Assembly: GCA_963699305.1 (NCBI GenBank)
Contig: OY969431.1
Location: 1,426,001-1,490,000 of the forward strand
Origin: JBGQAS01 sp963699305
GTDB lineage: Bacteria > Chloroflexota > Anaerolineae > Anaerolineales > Anaerolineaceae
DNA: 64,000 bases
Reading direction: 5' to 3'
In this document: piece by piece, positions 9,026-17,568 of the stretch
Numbering within the stretch: position 1 is the stretch's first letter
Layout: each line of letters starts with the position of its first letter
Translations under genes and position numbers: made by a program
The notes under the pieces: model-generated
Told to the model about the DNA's origin: nothing
What the model saw: only the letters and a program-made list of their open reading frames with translations
The model's database searches: none

Positions 9026-10138
9026 ATGGAAATTATTCATATTCAATCAAAAAGTGATTTGAAAAGATTTATCGAATTACCCTACTCGCTTTATAAAAAC
9101 GACCCCGTCTGGGTGGCTCCGCTGCGGGATGAACAATGGTCTCAATTCGATCCCAAAAGGAACGCGATGTTAAGTCATTGTGAGACAGCGCTATTTATTG
9201 CATGCGAAGGAAGAAAGGCATTAGGTCGCATTGCTGCATTCATCGATACGGAAGCAGTAAATTATTGGAAACAACCCATCGGTTTGTTTGGTTCCTTTGA
9301 ATGTGTCAATGATGTTACCGTCTCTCAAGCTCTTTTGACTGCCGCAAAGGAATGGCTCAAACAACGCAAAATGAAATACCTGCGTGGTCCCTGGAGTTTT
9401 GCATCGCAGGAATGGGGGCTGGTCTATGAAGGTTTCACCCCCTCTCCGGTCATCATGGCGCCTTACAATCCACCCTGGTACAACCATCATCTGGCGGATT
9501 TTGGGCTGGAGAAGGTCAAGGATTTGCTCGTGTACTACATCGATGCGCGCGAAGGGTATGCCATTCCCGAACGCATCCTTACTTTGACTGACAAGATCCG
9601 CGATCGTTATCAGGTAAAAGTGCGCCCTATTAATATGAAAAAACTGGAAGAAGACGTTATCACGATCCTCAAATTATCCAACGAAAGCATCGCCGATAAC
9701 TGGGGTTACTATCCGGTTACCCTCGAGGAAGGCAAGGCGATGGCGCGCGACATGAAACAAATCGTGGATCCCAAGGCACTGCTGATCGCTGAAGATGCCA
9801 ACGGGAGACCGATCGGCTTTGCCATGACGCTGCCCGATGTCAACTCCCTGATCAAAGGATTGAACGGGAGATTGTTGCCATTTGGGATTTTCAAACTCCT
9901 CTTTGGGCTTCCGAAGATCAAACAGTATCGTATGTGGGCATTGGGTGTCATCCCGGAATACCAGGGACGAGCCATCGATACTCTGCTATACCGCGCCACG
10001 TATGACGCACTTTATAGCAAGGAAGTACGCTTGGAGATCAATTATGTCTTGGAAGACAACGACCGCATGAATAACGCTCTTTACAAGTTGGGAGTAAAAC
10101 CCCTTCGCAAATATCGCATATATCAAATGCCCATTTAA
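9026..10138 (+). CDS. GNAT-superfamily protein of unknown substrate
   Basis: The protein has 370 residues. Its C-terminal part carries a GNAT acetyl-CoA-binding signature (LGVIPEYQGRAIDTLLYRA, about 310-330) followed by a typical strand-helix end. The N-terminal 200 residues form a second, divergent domain that contains a run of aromatic residues (EWGLVYEGF, YNPPWYN). This double-length architecture is found in uncharacterised proteins of Bacteroidota and Chloroflexota. GGGAG lies before the ATG. The next gene, a small membrane protein, follows 20 bases later with its own ribosome site, so they probably form a two-gene unit. The acyl acceptor is unknown. Confidence 0.7.
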   Translation: MEIIHIQSKSDLKRFIELPYSLYKNDPVWVAPLRDEQWSQFDPKRNAMLSHCETALFIACEGRKALGRIAAFIDTEAVNYWKQPIGLFGSFECVNDVTVSQALLTAAKEWLKQRKMKYLRGPWSFASQEWGLVYEGFTPSPVIMAPYNPPWYNHHLADFGLEKVKDLLVYYIDAREGYAIPERILTLTDKIRDRYQVKVRPINMKKLEEDVITILKLSNESIADNWGYYPVTLEEGKAMARDMKQIVDPKALLIAEDANGRPIGFAMTLPDVNSLIKGLNGRLLPFGIFKLLFGLPKIKQYRMWALGVIPEYQGRAIDTLLYRATYDALYSKEVRLEINYVLEDNDRMNNALYKLGVKPLRKYRIYQMPI

Positions 10139-10158
10139 TTTTTTCAAGGAGAAAAAAG

Positions 10159-10782
10159 ATGAATCCCGCACAAGCAACGCAAGACGCCCTCTCTATTTTA
10201 AGGAGCGGTCAAAATTTCCAATGGTACGTAATTACGTTTCTAGCACTGGTCATTTATGTGTATGCCAATGAATTCTCAAAAAAGAACTGGAAAGGCATTG
10301 CAGCCGGTCTTTCGCTGTATATGGTCCATTGGTTTTTTGAGATCGTGAATGCCCTGATTCAGCACTTCTCAGGCAATGCGTTGTGGACAGTTCCCACCGG
10401 TACAGCCCTCCTGCTATTGGTTGGCGTTGGAATAGAGTTAAGTTTCATGTTTTCCATAGCTGGTTTGGTTCTTAGCAAGCTATTACCTGCTGATCCAAAA
10501 CTAAAAATTCTGGGCATCCCAAACCGTATATTTTTCGCGGTTGCGAATGCAGCATTGTTCTCTCTTATTGAAATTTTACTCGCCAAAACCCCTACCTTCG
10601 TTTGGGTATACAAATGGTGGGGAGCCATCCCGGTATTCATCACGGTTTATATTCCATTTTTCGTGATCTCGTTCCTGTGTTTCGACTGGAAGCCAAAGGT
10701 GCAGAAAATCTTCATCGGCAGCCTGGCAGGAGTGAACGTGGTGATGCTCGCTGTTTTTGCAGGTATCCTTCACTGGATCTAA
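10159..10782 (+). CDS. Uncharacterised integral membrane protein
   Basis: The 207-residue protein has about six hydrophobic segments (roughly 22-38, 45-65, 78-102, 120-138, 150-172 and 184-206) joined by short charged loops. I do not recognise the family. AAGGAG precedes the ATG. Its place 20 bases behind the GNAT-like gene, on the same strand, suggests the two work together, but no motif points to a reaction or transport function. Confidence 0.65.
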   Translation: MNPAQATQDALSILRSGQNFQWYVITFLALVIYVYANEFSKKNWKGIAAGLSLYMVHWFFEIVNALIQHFSGNALWTVPTGTALLLLVGVGIELSFMFSIAGLVLSKLLPADPKLKILGIPNRIFFAVANAALFSLIEILLAKTPTFVWVYKWWGAIPVFITVYIPFFVISFLCFDWKPKVQKIFIGSLAGVNVVMLAVFAGILHWI

Positions 10783-10851
10783 TCTTTATCTAATATCTAC
10801 AAATCCTTTTTATAATTCGAACAGGTTATAATCCTATCGAATCATTTTGGC

Positions 10852-11241
10852 ATGCATATGGAAGTACTTGGAATCGGTCCCCTAGAATTGCTCTTTATTT
10901 TCGTTATCATCCTGGTCGTGCTGGGACCAAATGAGATGGTCTCGAGCGCTAAAAAATTGGCCGCCTGGATCCGTAAACTGCGTGAATCGGAATTGTTCAG
11001 AACCTCCAAGGAAATCGCCGAAATGCCCAAAAAGATCATGAAAGAAACGGGACTGGAGGATGAACTAAGCCAGATCCGCGATTTAAGCTCACAAACGGTC
11101 GATGGTGTTGTTCGCCAGGCATTGAACGAGGAGAAAAAACAAACCAGTGCCAGGAAAAAAGCAGGCAAAACGATCCGCAAAACTCCTAAAAAATCCAAAA
11201 GCCAACCATCAGGGAACAGGAAAAATGTCAAACGCGGTTAA
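10852..11241 (+). CDS. TatA/TatB-family translocase subunit
   Basis: The 129-residue protein has the TatA/B plan: a very short N-terminus, one membrane helix (about residues 8-24), a LGPNE hinge, an amphipathic helix (about 28-55) and a charged, lysine-rich tail. The length and the LGP hinge are closer to TatB than to a short TatA. ATG codons at 10852 and 10858 are both possible starts. The gene overlaps tatC by 17 bases, giving a minimal Tat unit for exporting folded proteins with twin-arginine signals. A second TatA could be elsewhere in the genome. Confidence 0.85.
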   Translation: MHMEVLGIGPLELLFIFVIILVVLGPNEMVSSAKKLAAWIRKLRESELFRTSKEIAEMPKKIMKETGLEDELSQIRDLSSQTVDGVVRQALNEEKKQTSARKKAGKTIRKTPKKSKSQPSGNRKNVKRG

Positions 11242-11938
11242 GCCCATGTCCCTGTTCGGTCACATCGAGGAATTACGTCAACGCTTGTTGATCTCGATCA
11301 TCGTTTTATTAGTTGCTGTACTTGCCAGTTTCGTGTTCGCCGATAAGGTCATCCAATGGCTGACTTTACCGGTCGGTGGATTGGAAAAACTTCAATCGAT
11401 TGAAGTCACCGAAAACCTTGGGGTTTTCATGCGGGTTGCGCTGCTTTCAGGGTTGATCCTTGCCTTCCCCGTCATCATGTATGAATTGCTGCGTTTTATC
11501 CTGCCGGGATTAACGACCAGAGAAAAACGCTATGTTGCTTTTTCCATCCCGTTTGCAACCATTTTTTTTATCGGCGGAGTTGTTTTTGCTTATTTTGTCA
11601 TGCTCCCGACGGCGCTGCCGTTCTTAATGCAGTTCCTCGGAGTGCAAACCAATCCACGTCTTTCCAGTTACTTTAGTTTCGTCACGAATTTGCTGTTTTG
11701 GATCGGTATCAGCTTTGAAACCCCGCTTTTTATTTTTATCCTGTCGACCTTCGGCGTTGTTTCAGCAAAGATGCTCTTGAAATATTGGCGTTATGCCATT
11801 ATCGTCATTGCTGTACTGGCTGCGGTCATTACACCCACCATCGATCCGGTCAACATGGCATTGTTGATGGCACCGTTGATCGTGCTGTATTTCATCAGCA
11901 TCCTGTTTGCTGTTATTGGTCAGCGCAAAAGAAAGTGA
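11225..11938 (+). CDS. tatC: Sec-independent translocase protein TatC
   Basis: The 237-residue protein has six membrane helices and the conserved N-terminal signature in which FGHIEELRQRLL precedes the first helix; this region recognises the twin-arginine signal. The start at 11225 (MSNAVKPMS) has AGG-rich sequence before it and lies inside the end of the tatA/B gene, so translation is probably coupled. Longer in-frame extensions upstream would overlap tatA/B much further and are not needed. The protein ends with a basic tail after the sixth helix, as usual for TatC. Confidence 0.95.
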   Translation: MSNAVKPMSLFGHIEELRQRLLISIIVLLVAVLASFVFADKVIQWLTLPVGGLEKLQSIEVTENLGVFMRVALLSGLILAFPVIMYELLRFILPGLTTREKRYVAFSIPFATIFFIGGVVFAYFVMLPTALPFLMQFLGVQTNPRLSSYFSFVTNLLFWIGISFETPLFIFILSTFGVVSAKMLLKYWRYAIIVIAVLAAVITPTIDPVNMALLMAPLIVLYFISILFAVIGQRKRK

Positions 11939-12280
11939 GCCTAATCAGCCTACTTTTTTTGTTTTACTTCCGCTCGCAAAGGGAAGGTGTGGTGGTCAAA
12001 ATTTCCAAATGATGCTGCTCATATGTAAAAGGAACTTCAATAAAAACTCCCCGATCGAAGGCGTTTCACAATTCATATATTTAAAAATCACGTGTGCCCC
12101 AAAGGGGATACTGTATATGCGGATAATCCAAAGTTGAGAGGGTAGCTATTGAACCAGCTGACTCGACCTGCTATACTACGTCTAGTTTTGAATTTTATGT
12201 AGATCGTCCAAGAGCAGTTTTTCGATCTGCATATAAGCAGATTAGGCAGCCTTAGGCACCTACTTCTCCAAGGAGGCGAA
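11939..12280. other. 342-base intergenic stretch with a promoter near its right end
   Basis: I see no gene here. The left part has a T-run soon after the tatC stop but no convincing hairpin. A good sigma-70 promoter lies at 12149-12177. The right half becomes richer in G and C towards the reductase gene. Confidence 0.5.
12149..12177 (+). promoter_or_regulatory. Sigma-70-type promoter for the RibD-like reductase
   Basis: TTGAAC and TATACT hexamers are separated by exactly 17 bases. The transcript would start near 12185 and carry a leader of about 95 bases before the ATG at 12281. Confidence 0.55.
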
Positions 12281-12850
12281 ATGCGAAAGCTCGTTTATTC
12301 GACGTCCCTCTCACTCGATGGCTATATCGATTCTGCGGCCGGAGATCCCAGCTGGGTCGTGCCCGATGAGGAACTCCATAGGCATTTCAATGACATTGAG
12401 CGAGAGATCGACACCCTCCTTTACGGCCGCCGCATGTACGAAATCATGGCTGGCTATTGGCCGACGGCCGACCAGGACCCTTCGGCGCCTGGTTACATAA
12501 TTGATTACACTCAGATCTGGAAGCCAGTCCCCAAAGTCGTCTTCTCGTCGACGCTTGAAAATGTCGAATGGAACTCGCGACTGATTAGAGGGGATGCGGT
12601 CGCCGAAGTCGCACGACTCAAAGCGCAGCCCGGCGGCGGGTCCATGGGCGTCGGGGGTCTCCTCCTCGCCTCAGCCTTGGCATCCGCTGGCCTGATCGAC
12701 GAATACCGCCTCTACTATGTCCCGATCTTCCTGGGCTCCGGCAAGGCAGCGTTCTCGCAGATTCAGAACCGCATCAGTCTTAAGCCGGTCGAGACACACA
12801 CATTCTCTTCCGGGACGGTACTCTTGAGGTGCGCTCCCGTCACTTCGTAG
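12281..12850 (+). CDS. RibD C-terminal/dihydrofolate-reductase-like protein
   Basis: The 189-residue protein belongs to the stand-alone RibD-C/DHFR-like reductases: an N-terminal STSLSLDGYI strand-loop, a YGRRMYE motif near residue 49, and GGGSMGVGGLLLASAL (about 119-134) in the NADPH-binding region. Such proteins are widespread, and most have no known substrate. A strong CAAGGAGG ribosome site precedes the ATG. Its codons are clearly richer in G/C at third positions (CTC, GCG, GTC, GGC) than those of the tat genes, and it sits alone at the left edge of a region with tRNA fragments, which suggests horizontal gain. Confidence 0.88.
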   Translation: MRKLVYSTSLSLDGYIDSAAGDPSWVVPDEELHRHFNDIEREIDTLLYGRRMYEIMAGYWPTADQDPSAPGYIIDYTQIWKPVPKVVFSSTLENVEWNSRLIRGDAVAEVARLKAQPGGGSMGVGGLLLASALASAGLIDEYRLYYVPIFLGSGKAAFSQIQNRISLKPVETHTFSSGTVLLRCAPVTS

Positions 12851-12995
12851 TTTGTATCTTTAGGCAACCTAACAAATTGCTAGAGCCGGCTTGGCCAGCC
12901 CACCATCGCCCCTGGCAGTAGAGTGTTTCTTTGGGTTGGCAGGCTGCTCAACTCGATACCGTTATCTACCCAACGGTCAGATCGGAGGAACAACA

Positions 12996-13019
12996 AAATC
13001 CGCCTTCCCTGGCGGATTT
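12996..13019 (-). terminator. Perfect 9-bp hairpin, probable terminator of a lost tRNA
   Basis: AAATCCGCC and GGCGGATTT form a perfect nine-base-pair stem around a six-base loop. On the minus strand it is followed by a T-rich tract and lies a few bases after the tRNA 3'-end copy, just as terminators follow real tRNA genes. Confidence 0.5.
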
Positions 13020-13023
13020 CTGT

Positions 13024-13045
13024 GTGCCCCAAACGAGATTCGAAC
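13024..13045 (-). repeat. Copy of the tRNA-Glu 3' end (possible attachment-site remnant)
   Basis: These 22 bases match 21535-21556, the T-loop and acceptor end of the intact tRNA-Glu gene, in the same orientation with one mismatch. The match ends inside the T arm and no D or anticodon arm follows, so this is a fragment, not a tRNA gene. Such repeats of a tRNA 3' end arise when an element integrates in a tRNA gene. Confidence 0.5.
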
Positions 13046-13398
13046 CGAACTTTTGACAATTTGAAATAGATTGAAAAGTTTAAAGCCTTACAGCAAGAAT
13101 ACTTGAGTTCCTTTTGCTCATTCTTTTACATCAAGTAACGAATGAAGAATCTTTTCGTTTAAGACATCGTCTTCAACGTATCATGCACCAGGCAGTTGTA
13201 AATTTTTATCAGTTGTTCAGGAAACGATAATTGACTTCAAGAAATCCTGAAAGTGAGAGAAATGTCCAATCTTTTTACTCGTTTAGTCCCCTGCTCTTCT
13301 TTACCTTAGGACTGGACCGGCTATGCGCTCATTGAACATGTAGAAAGGATCTACACTTTTACTCTTCTACACTTCTACATTTCTAAACCTTCTATTAT

Positions 13399-13446
13399 CA
13401 GGCTCATAACCCGGAGGTCGTGCGTTCGAATCGCACCCCCGCTACC
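13399..13446 (+). tRNA. 3' half of a CAT-anticodon (Met-type) tRNA; fragment
   Basis: The fragment starts at the anticodon arm (loop CTCATAA), continues through a variable loop and a perfect five-pair T arm (GTGCG, TTCGAAT, CGCAC), and ends in an acceptor 3' strand that would need an AGCGGGG partner. That partner, the D arm and the 5' half are missing; low-complexity sequence is joined instead. A strong terminator follows, so this looks like the original 3' end of a tRNA gene cut by recombination in the anticodon arm. It should not give a working tRNA. Confidence 0.6.
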
Positions 13447-13461
13447 TTTAACCAATCTTAG

Positions 13462-13503
13462 ACCGCCAGGCTCCTTATAAAAGGATAGCCCGGCGGTTTT
13501 TGG
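13462..13503 (+). terminator. Strong rho-independent terminator after the tRNA fragment
   Basis: ACCGCC pairs with GGCGGT, with further pairing (GGCT with AGCC, CCTT with AAGG) towards the loop, and a run of T follows. It lies 15 bases after the tRNA acceptor end. Confidence 0.75.
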
Positions 13504-13684
13504 TTCTAAGGATCCCAAAACTAATATAACTTTCCCAAGAGGTTTCCGATAGACACTTTGGTGTTTGGTGAAGTGTTGTTTCTGGAAAAACGACCCATTT
13601 CTACTGATTGAGTCTTCCTACAATCAAGTTGATTTTTTATAGTAATTCTGATGACCTTTTTCACAACACGTCCATGTACTGATT

Positions 13685-14095
13685 CTATTTGACATAAAAG
13701 CCGACGATATCAAGATTGGAATCCATGGTGATCGTAAACACAAGGGTGCTTTTCTCATATTTCCCGACCAGGACAACTGTTGCATAATCCTCACCGGACG
13801 TTTTACTTTTTTGTCCAAGAGTGGTTATTGATGGATATTCAATAAAAGCTCCAGCCTCAACCAGTTTTGCTCCTATCACATCCTTTAATTTGCTCGAAGT
13901 AAGCTGGTCTTGAAGATCAGCTCTTATCTCGGCATTTACTTTATCGTAATCTTGTGAGTTAATCATCCCAACAACCTCTTTTGCACGCTCGGTTACGATA
14001 TTTTCATCATAGATGTCAGCAAGTTTTACCGAGGCGCATGCAGCCAGTGTGATTGAAAATACTAGCAAAATGAAGAGAATTCTGATTAGTTTCAT
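13685..14095 (-). CDS. Lipoprotein with a DUF3887-like domain
   Basis: The 136-residue protein starts with a lipoprotein signal: two basic residues, a hydrophobic core and an LAAC lipobox with C20, so it should be lipid-anchored outside the membrane. The mature part (about 25-136) has a small alpha-beta domain of the DUF3887 type (the phrase AKEVVGMINSQDYDKV near the start), often found in exported proteins of unknown role. AAGGAG precedes the ATG on the minus strand. It is the last gene of the minus-strand run that begins with the MalT-like regulator, but a 176-base gap suggests it may be transcribed separately. Confidence 0.8.
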   Translation of the reverse strand: MKLIRILFILLVFSITLAACASVKLADIYDENIVTERAKEVVGMINSQDYDKVNAEIRADLQDQLTSSKLKDVIGAKLVEAGAFIEYPSITTLGQKSKTSGEDYATVVLVGKYEKSTLVFTITMDSNLDIVGFYVK

Positions 14096-14271
14096 TGTTT
14101 TTTACTCCTTCGTTATCGTTTTATTAGCGAACAAGAATATCAAAACTGAAAAAACAGGTAAAGGTCATATCGCATCAATCGAATTATCTCAATTTGGATG
14201 CACTATCTTATTTTTTTCAATATTTTCTTTTTTTATAAAAACTCCCTTCTTATTGGTTACCGTGGCAACCA

Positions 14272-15027
14272 CTACAGATTCTGATACTTGGAATCATCCA
14301 GTTCTTTCCAAATTTTTTCTTCATCGGAGGCATCGTGAATTTGCGCCTTTTCAGTATCCAACTCAGCCAGTTCTGCAGAATGCAACTCACTCATCGTTGC
14401 CAGTTTCACAACACTCCACTTGCCGCAATGTGGGCAGGCCGTCAATTTTCTCCCGAGCATATGAATACCGAAAAGTTGGAATCCGAATGGACGCTTGCAT
14501 TTGGGGCAAATTCCTCCACCAAATGAATAACTACGCGCGGCGCCTGCCGGCAACTTTTTCCCCTTACGTACATTGACCATCGTAGTGATTGCAGAAATTG
14601 CTATTGCACCAAATGCCACCGCCAGGATTGGCACGACCGTCTTTAGTGATACAGCCGAACCTTCTTCTTTTGACATAAATACTGCACTAATTGTTTTTGA
14701 GTCGATCCGCTTGCCATCTGTGGTGAAGCCGACAGCGGAAAAGACATGAGCACCGGTCGGGTAATTATCGGTAACAAATTGGATCGCAAAAGGAGACTCA
14801 GTATCTTCACCTAACAAAGCCTCATCCAGGAAGAACTGCACCCGTTCCAAGTTGGCGGGTCCGCTGGCTTTTACCGTAAAAGTCCCCTGGATATCGCTAT
14901 TAAAACCACCAGATCCAAAATCGCGCGAAAGACCCAGGGTTAATTCTTCTCCCTGTGCAGATGCAGCCGAAATTATTACAAGACTCACGAGAATTGCGAT
15001 AAGAATTGCAACTGAATTTTTCTTCAT
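14272..15027 (-). CDS. Exported-domain membrane protein with a cytoplasmic zinc ribbon
   Basis: The 251-residue protein has a signal peptide (cleavage likely after ASA24), a beta-rich domain (about 30-118) resembling bacterial Ig-like modules (FFLDEALLGEDTESPF), one membrane helix (about 129-150), and a cytoplasmic part with a four-cysteine zinc ribbon: C174-x2-C177 and C198-x2-C201. A short acidic tail follows. The domain mix suggests a sensor or scaffold spanning the membrane. I do not know a named family. AGGTGAG precedes the ATG. It follows the DUF4386-like gene after only four bases, so the two are cotranscribed. Confidence 0.75.
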   Translation of the reverse strand: MKKNSVAILIAILVSLVIISAASAQGEELTLGLSRDFGSGGFNSDIQGTFTVKASGPANLERVQFFLDEALLGEDTESPFAIQFVTDNYPTGAHVFSAVGFTTDGKRIDSKTISAVFMSKEEGSAVSLKTVVPILAVAFGAIAISAITTMVNVRKGKKLPAGAARSYSFGGGICPKCKRPFGFQLFGIHMLGRKLTACPHCGKWSVVKLATMSELHSAELAELDTEKAQIHDASDEEKIWKELDDSKYQNL

Positions 15028-15031
15028 AATC

Positions 15032-15368
15032 TCACCTCCAACGAGTTAAAATGGATTCACGATCAAATACTTGGGATGCCAGGTAAATCATAAACACGTC
15101 CAACGCTAACATCACAAATGCAACTATGCTGAAGAGTTGCGTGTTGAGCACAAACAGCCCGGCTACCTGGCTAAAGAAACCTGCCATGACGGGGGTGATG
15201 ATGGCCATGGAAATTTGTTCAGTCACATGTGGGTCAGTTGCCGCGGTGTCTCCCGGCACAATCACGCCCGGACGAATAAAAAGTTCAGTGGATATCCCCA
15301 GAATAAAAATGAGTACAAACACAATCGCTGCCATTCTTGCAGTTTTTTTGGGGTGAATTTGTGTTCAT
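15032..15368 (-). CDS. DUF4386-like membrane protein (frameshifted near 15346)
   Basis: The uninterrupted frame at 15032-15334 encodes 100 residues with three membrane helices. A better start lies upstream at 15368, where GGAGGA precedes an ATG and encodes MNTNSPQKTARM if one A is removed from a seven-A run (T7 at 15343-15349 on the plus strand). The joined protein begins like DUF4386 members (KTAR before the first helix, then an IRPGVIVPGDTA loop), although those are usually about twice as long, so this is a short form or lacks its C-terminal half. Function is unknown. Confidence 0.6.
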
Positions 15369-15573
15369 ATGTTCCTCCAATGTTGTATTAAGTTTTTTGC
15401 TCATATTTTGCAGGGCTGGCAATCCAGCATCATTTCAGGAATGCCAGTCCTAAAGTGCTTCAAATCAATGTGTTATTTTGTTATCGCAGTCAGGGCAGCG
15501 ATCGCAGATCGATTGAATCCTTTCCCGACAACCAGCTTCCCAGGAACACATTGCCTCGAAATTTTGTACTATG

Positions 15574-15936
15574 TTAGCTCCAATTCCATGCATACAGAAT
15601 AGTGACCACATTGAATCCCATGCTGACTGCAATCAGGAATTTGTCCCATAATGATAAATAGGTGGGTAGGCCAACCAGGTTGAACAGGAAAAAGAAGGCG
15701 GCCACGATAATATTCACCCAGCGACTCACAGACTGGGGCATTACCAGTGTCAGGAAAACCATCAGGATGGGCGTCAACATCAGAACCGCGATCCCCAGCC
15801 AAACGAATTGGTTTAAATTCATGTCGGACATCGGTTTTTTTGCCAAGTCTCCGCTGCAGATGCGCAAGACATCACCATAAAGATAAATTAGCGTGGCAAC
15901 CACCCAGGTTGCAGAAAGAAGAATTTTGATATCCAT
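15574..15936 (-). CDS. DUF6326-like small membrane protein, copy 1
   Basis: The 120-residue protein has four membrane helices (about 5-22, 40-63, 72-95 and 98-118) with a LIYLYGDVLRI motif after the first. The start at 15936 is chosen because AGGAG lies nine bases before it; longer in-frame versions would run into the preceding reductase gene, whose stop is five bases away. It is related to the protein at 16970-17421 on the other side of that reductase gene. I take both to be DUF6326-type proteins of unknown function; the family name is from memory. Confidence 0.7.
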   Translation of the reverse strand: MDIKILLSATWVVATLIYLYGDVLRICSGDLAKKPMSDMNLNQFVWLGIAVLMLTPILMVFLTLVMPQSVSRWVNIIVAAFFFLFNLVGLPTYLSLWDKFLIAVSMGFNVVTILYAWNWS

Positions 15937-15940
15937 TGTT

Positions 15941-16927
15941 TTATTTCTCCTGTTCCGAGATTGTGATGACCACTTTACCTCGGGCGTGTCCTTTTTCAAA
16001 ATACCTAAAAGCTTCAGCTGTTTTACTTAACGGGTAGCATTCATCAATAACTGGTCGGATCTTTCCGTCTTCCAAAAGATCTCTTATGAAAAGCAAATCT
16101 TTTTGATTTGCTTTTTTCATTTTGCTTGTCATTTTTCTGCCATTGCTTTTTGACATTAAAGGTCCAAGGAAGAGTGACTGGAATATTTGGTTTGGTAATC
16201 CTCCTACGAAAACGTAAATGCCCTGGGGAGTTAAAGCACGCTTGTACGCGGAAAGCGGATGATAGCCATTCACCGCAAGGATGAGATCATACTGCTGTCC
16301 ATTTTGGGTGAAATCCTCTATGGTGTAGTCAATGACGTGGTCTGCGCCGATCGAGTGCGCTATCTCCAAATTCCGGGTGCTGCACACGGCAGTCACTTCC
16401 GATCCAAACGCCTTGGCAATCTGTACCGCACACGTCCCCACCCCGCCAGACGCCCCGTTGATCAGAACTTTTTGCCCGGGCTGAATATGCCCCTGATCGC
16501 GCAAGCCTTGCAGGGCAGTGACGGCTGCCACGGGTGCAGCCGCAGCTTCCTCAAATGAAACATTGGACGGCTTTAGCGCCAGAGCGCTTTCAGGAACAGA
16601 AACATATTCGGCAAAACTGCCACTGCCAAGCCCAAAAATATCTCCAAACACCGCATCCCCTGGCTGAAACTGTTTGACGTTTCTGCCAACCGCTTCCACG
16701 CACCCAGCAATGTCAGCGCCGAGGATTGTGTTTATTGGTTTGAACAGCCCAACGCCTATCAGACGCAAGGGGAAAGGGTCAGCAGTCAGCATATGCCAGT
16801 CCCCCGCATTGATGGATGCTGCATGGACTTTTACCAGCACTTGTTCTTCATTGAGGGCAGGCTTTTTCACTTCTTCGAGACGAAGAACATCTGGCGGTCC
16901 ATATTTTGTGTATACAATCGCTTTCAT
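15941..16927 (-). CDS. MDR-family NAD(P)-dependent oxidoreductase (quinone-reductase-like)
   Basis: The 328-residue protein is a medium-chain dehydrogenase/reductase: a GroES-like N-terminal domain opening with MKAIVYTKYGPPDVL, then a Rossmann domain with an INGASGGVGTCAVQIAKAFG motif (about residue 145). The cysteine and histidine ligands of zinc alcohol dehydrogenases are not seen, so it belongs with zeta-crystallin-type quinone or enone reductases. AGGAG precedes the ATG at 16927. It lies between two DUF6326-like membrane proteins, an arrangement that suggests one operon controlled by the upstream MalT-like activator. Substrate unknown. Confidence 0.88.
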   Translation of the reverse strand: MKAIVYTKYGPPDVLRLEEVKKPALNEEQVLVKVHAASINAGDWHMLTADPFPLRLIGVGLFKPINTILGADIAGCVEAVGRNVKQFQPGDAVFGDIFGLGSGSFAEYVSVPESALALKPSNVSFEEAAAAPVAAVTALQGLRDQGHIQPGQKVLINGASGGVGTCAVQIAKAFGSEVTAVCSTRNLEIAHSIGADHVIDYTIEDFTQNGQQYDLILAVNGYHPLSAYKRALTPQGIYVFVGGLPNQIFQSLFLGPLMSKSNGRKMTSKMKKANQKDLLFIRDLLEDGKIRPVIDECYPLSKTAEAFRYFEKGHARGKVVITISEQEK

Positions 16928-16969
16928 GGTTTTTCTCCTAATTCTTTTGACCGGCATCATAAATCAGGG

Positions 16970-17421
16970 CTAACCTTCAGGGTTAGTCCATTTCCAAGCG
17001 TACCAAACAACCAGTAAGGCAAACACAAGTTGGCCTGTGGCCCAAACTATCTCATAACCAGCGAGATCGCGATACAAAAGCACTAACCCAAATTGGCTAA
17101 GAATACACAAAGCATAGAATATGCCCATGATGCGGTTTGCCCAACGACTCACAGTAGACTTCAATGTCAGGGTCAAGACACTCATAAAAATCGGACCTAC
17201 AAACATTAATGCCGCTACTGACAATAATTCGGGGGTCATTACAAAAGATCCGGTATTTGCAGGTGACGAGTTTAGACCGGATCAGTTAAGCGGTACGTAT
17301 CCCCATTTAAACTACTTAACATTCCAGCTACCCATAACACTGCAAGGATTAACCTCACATCCAGCAGATTTCTTGCGGCTTCTTTGTTTATCCCAAGGGG
17401 ACTTCCTTTAGTCGTATTCAT
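16970..17421 (-). CDS. DUF6326-like small membrane protein, copy 2 (frameshifted near 17277)
   Basis: The downstream frame (16970-17239) encodes 89 residues with three membrane helices. The upstream frame starts at an ATG at 17421 with AGGAGA before it, and reads about 48 residues with the first helix (LILAVLWVAGMLSSLNGDTY) before a stop. Adding one base near 17273-17284 joins the two into a protein of about 150 residues similar to the 120-residue copy on the other side of the reductase gene, including the xxNGD/xxYGD motif after helix one. Function is unknown. Confidence 0.65.
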
Positions 17422-17568
17422 TTTTATCTCCTTTCTTGAACGATAAGGATGGGTTTCATTAATTTGGACTTGAATAAAATTGTGGTCGCCACCCGTTTAC
17501 CGGGGGTTGAAATGGGCTGGGAATGTTATCAAAGGCAAACCTCCTTTCCAAGTAGCTCTATCCATTTA

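Larger units (their letters stand above)
12851..13684. other. 834-base non-coding stretch with tRNA fragments and hairpins
   Basis: No convincing gene is present. It holds a perfect hairpin at 12996-13019, a copy of a tRNA 3' end on the minus strand at 13024-13045, the 3' half of a CAT-anticodon tRNA on the plus strand at 13399-13446, and that tRNA's terminator. Between 13340 and 13390 there is a low-complexity tract with repeated CTACACTT and TTCTACA words. Confidence 0.6.

Noticed and set aside
10842..11231. Open frame of 129 codons antisense to the tatA/B gene.
   Set aside because: The plus-strand protein has clear TatA/B structure and overlaps tatC in the usual way; the antisense product is compositionally odd and unsupported.
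12092..12103. GTGTGCCCCAAA, identical to part of the tRNA-end copy at 13022-13033.
   Set aside because: Only 12 bases match and they do not reach the T loop, so chance is a sufficient explanation.
13340..13390. Repeated CTACACTT/TTCTACA words suggesting a small repeat array.
   Set aside because: The copies are short, irregular and not separated by spacers; it is low-complexity sequence, not CRISPR.
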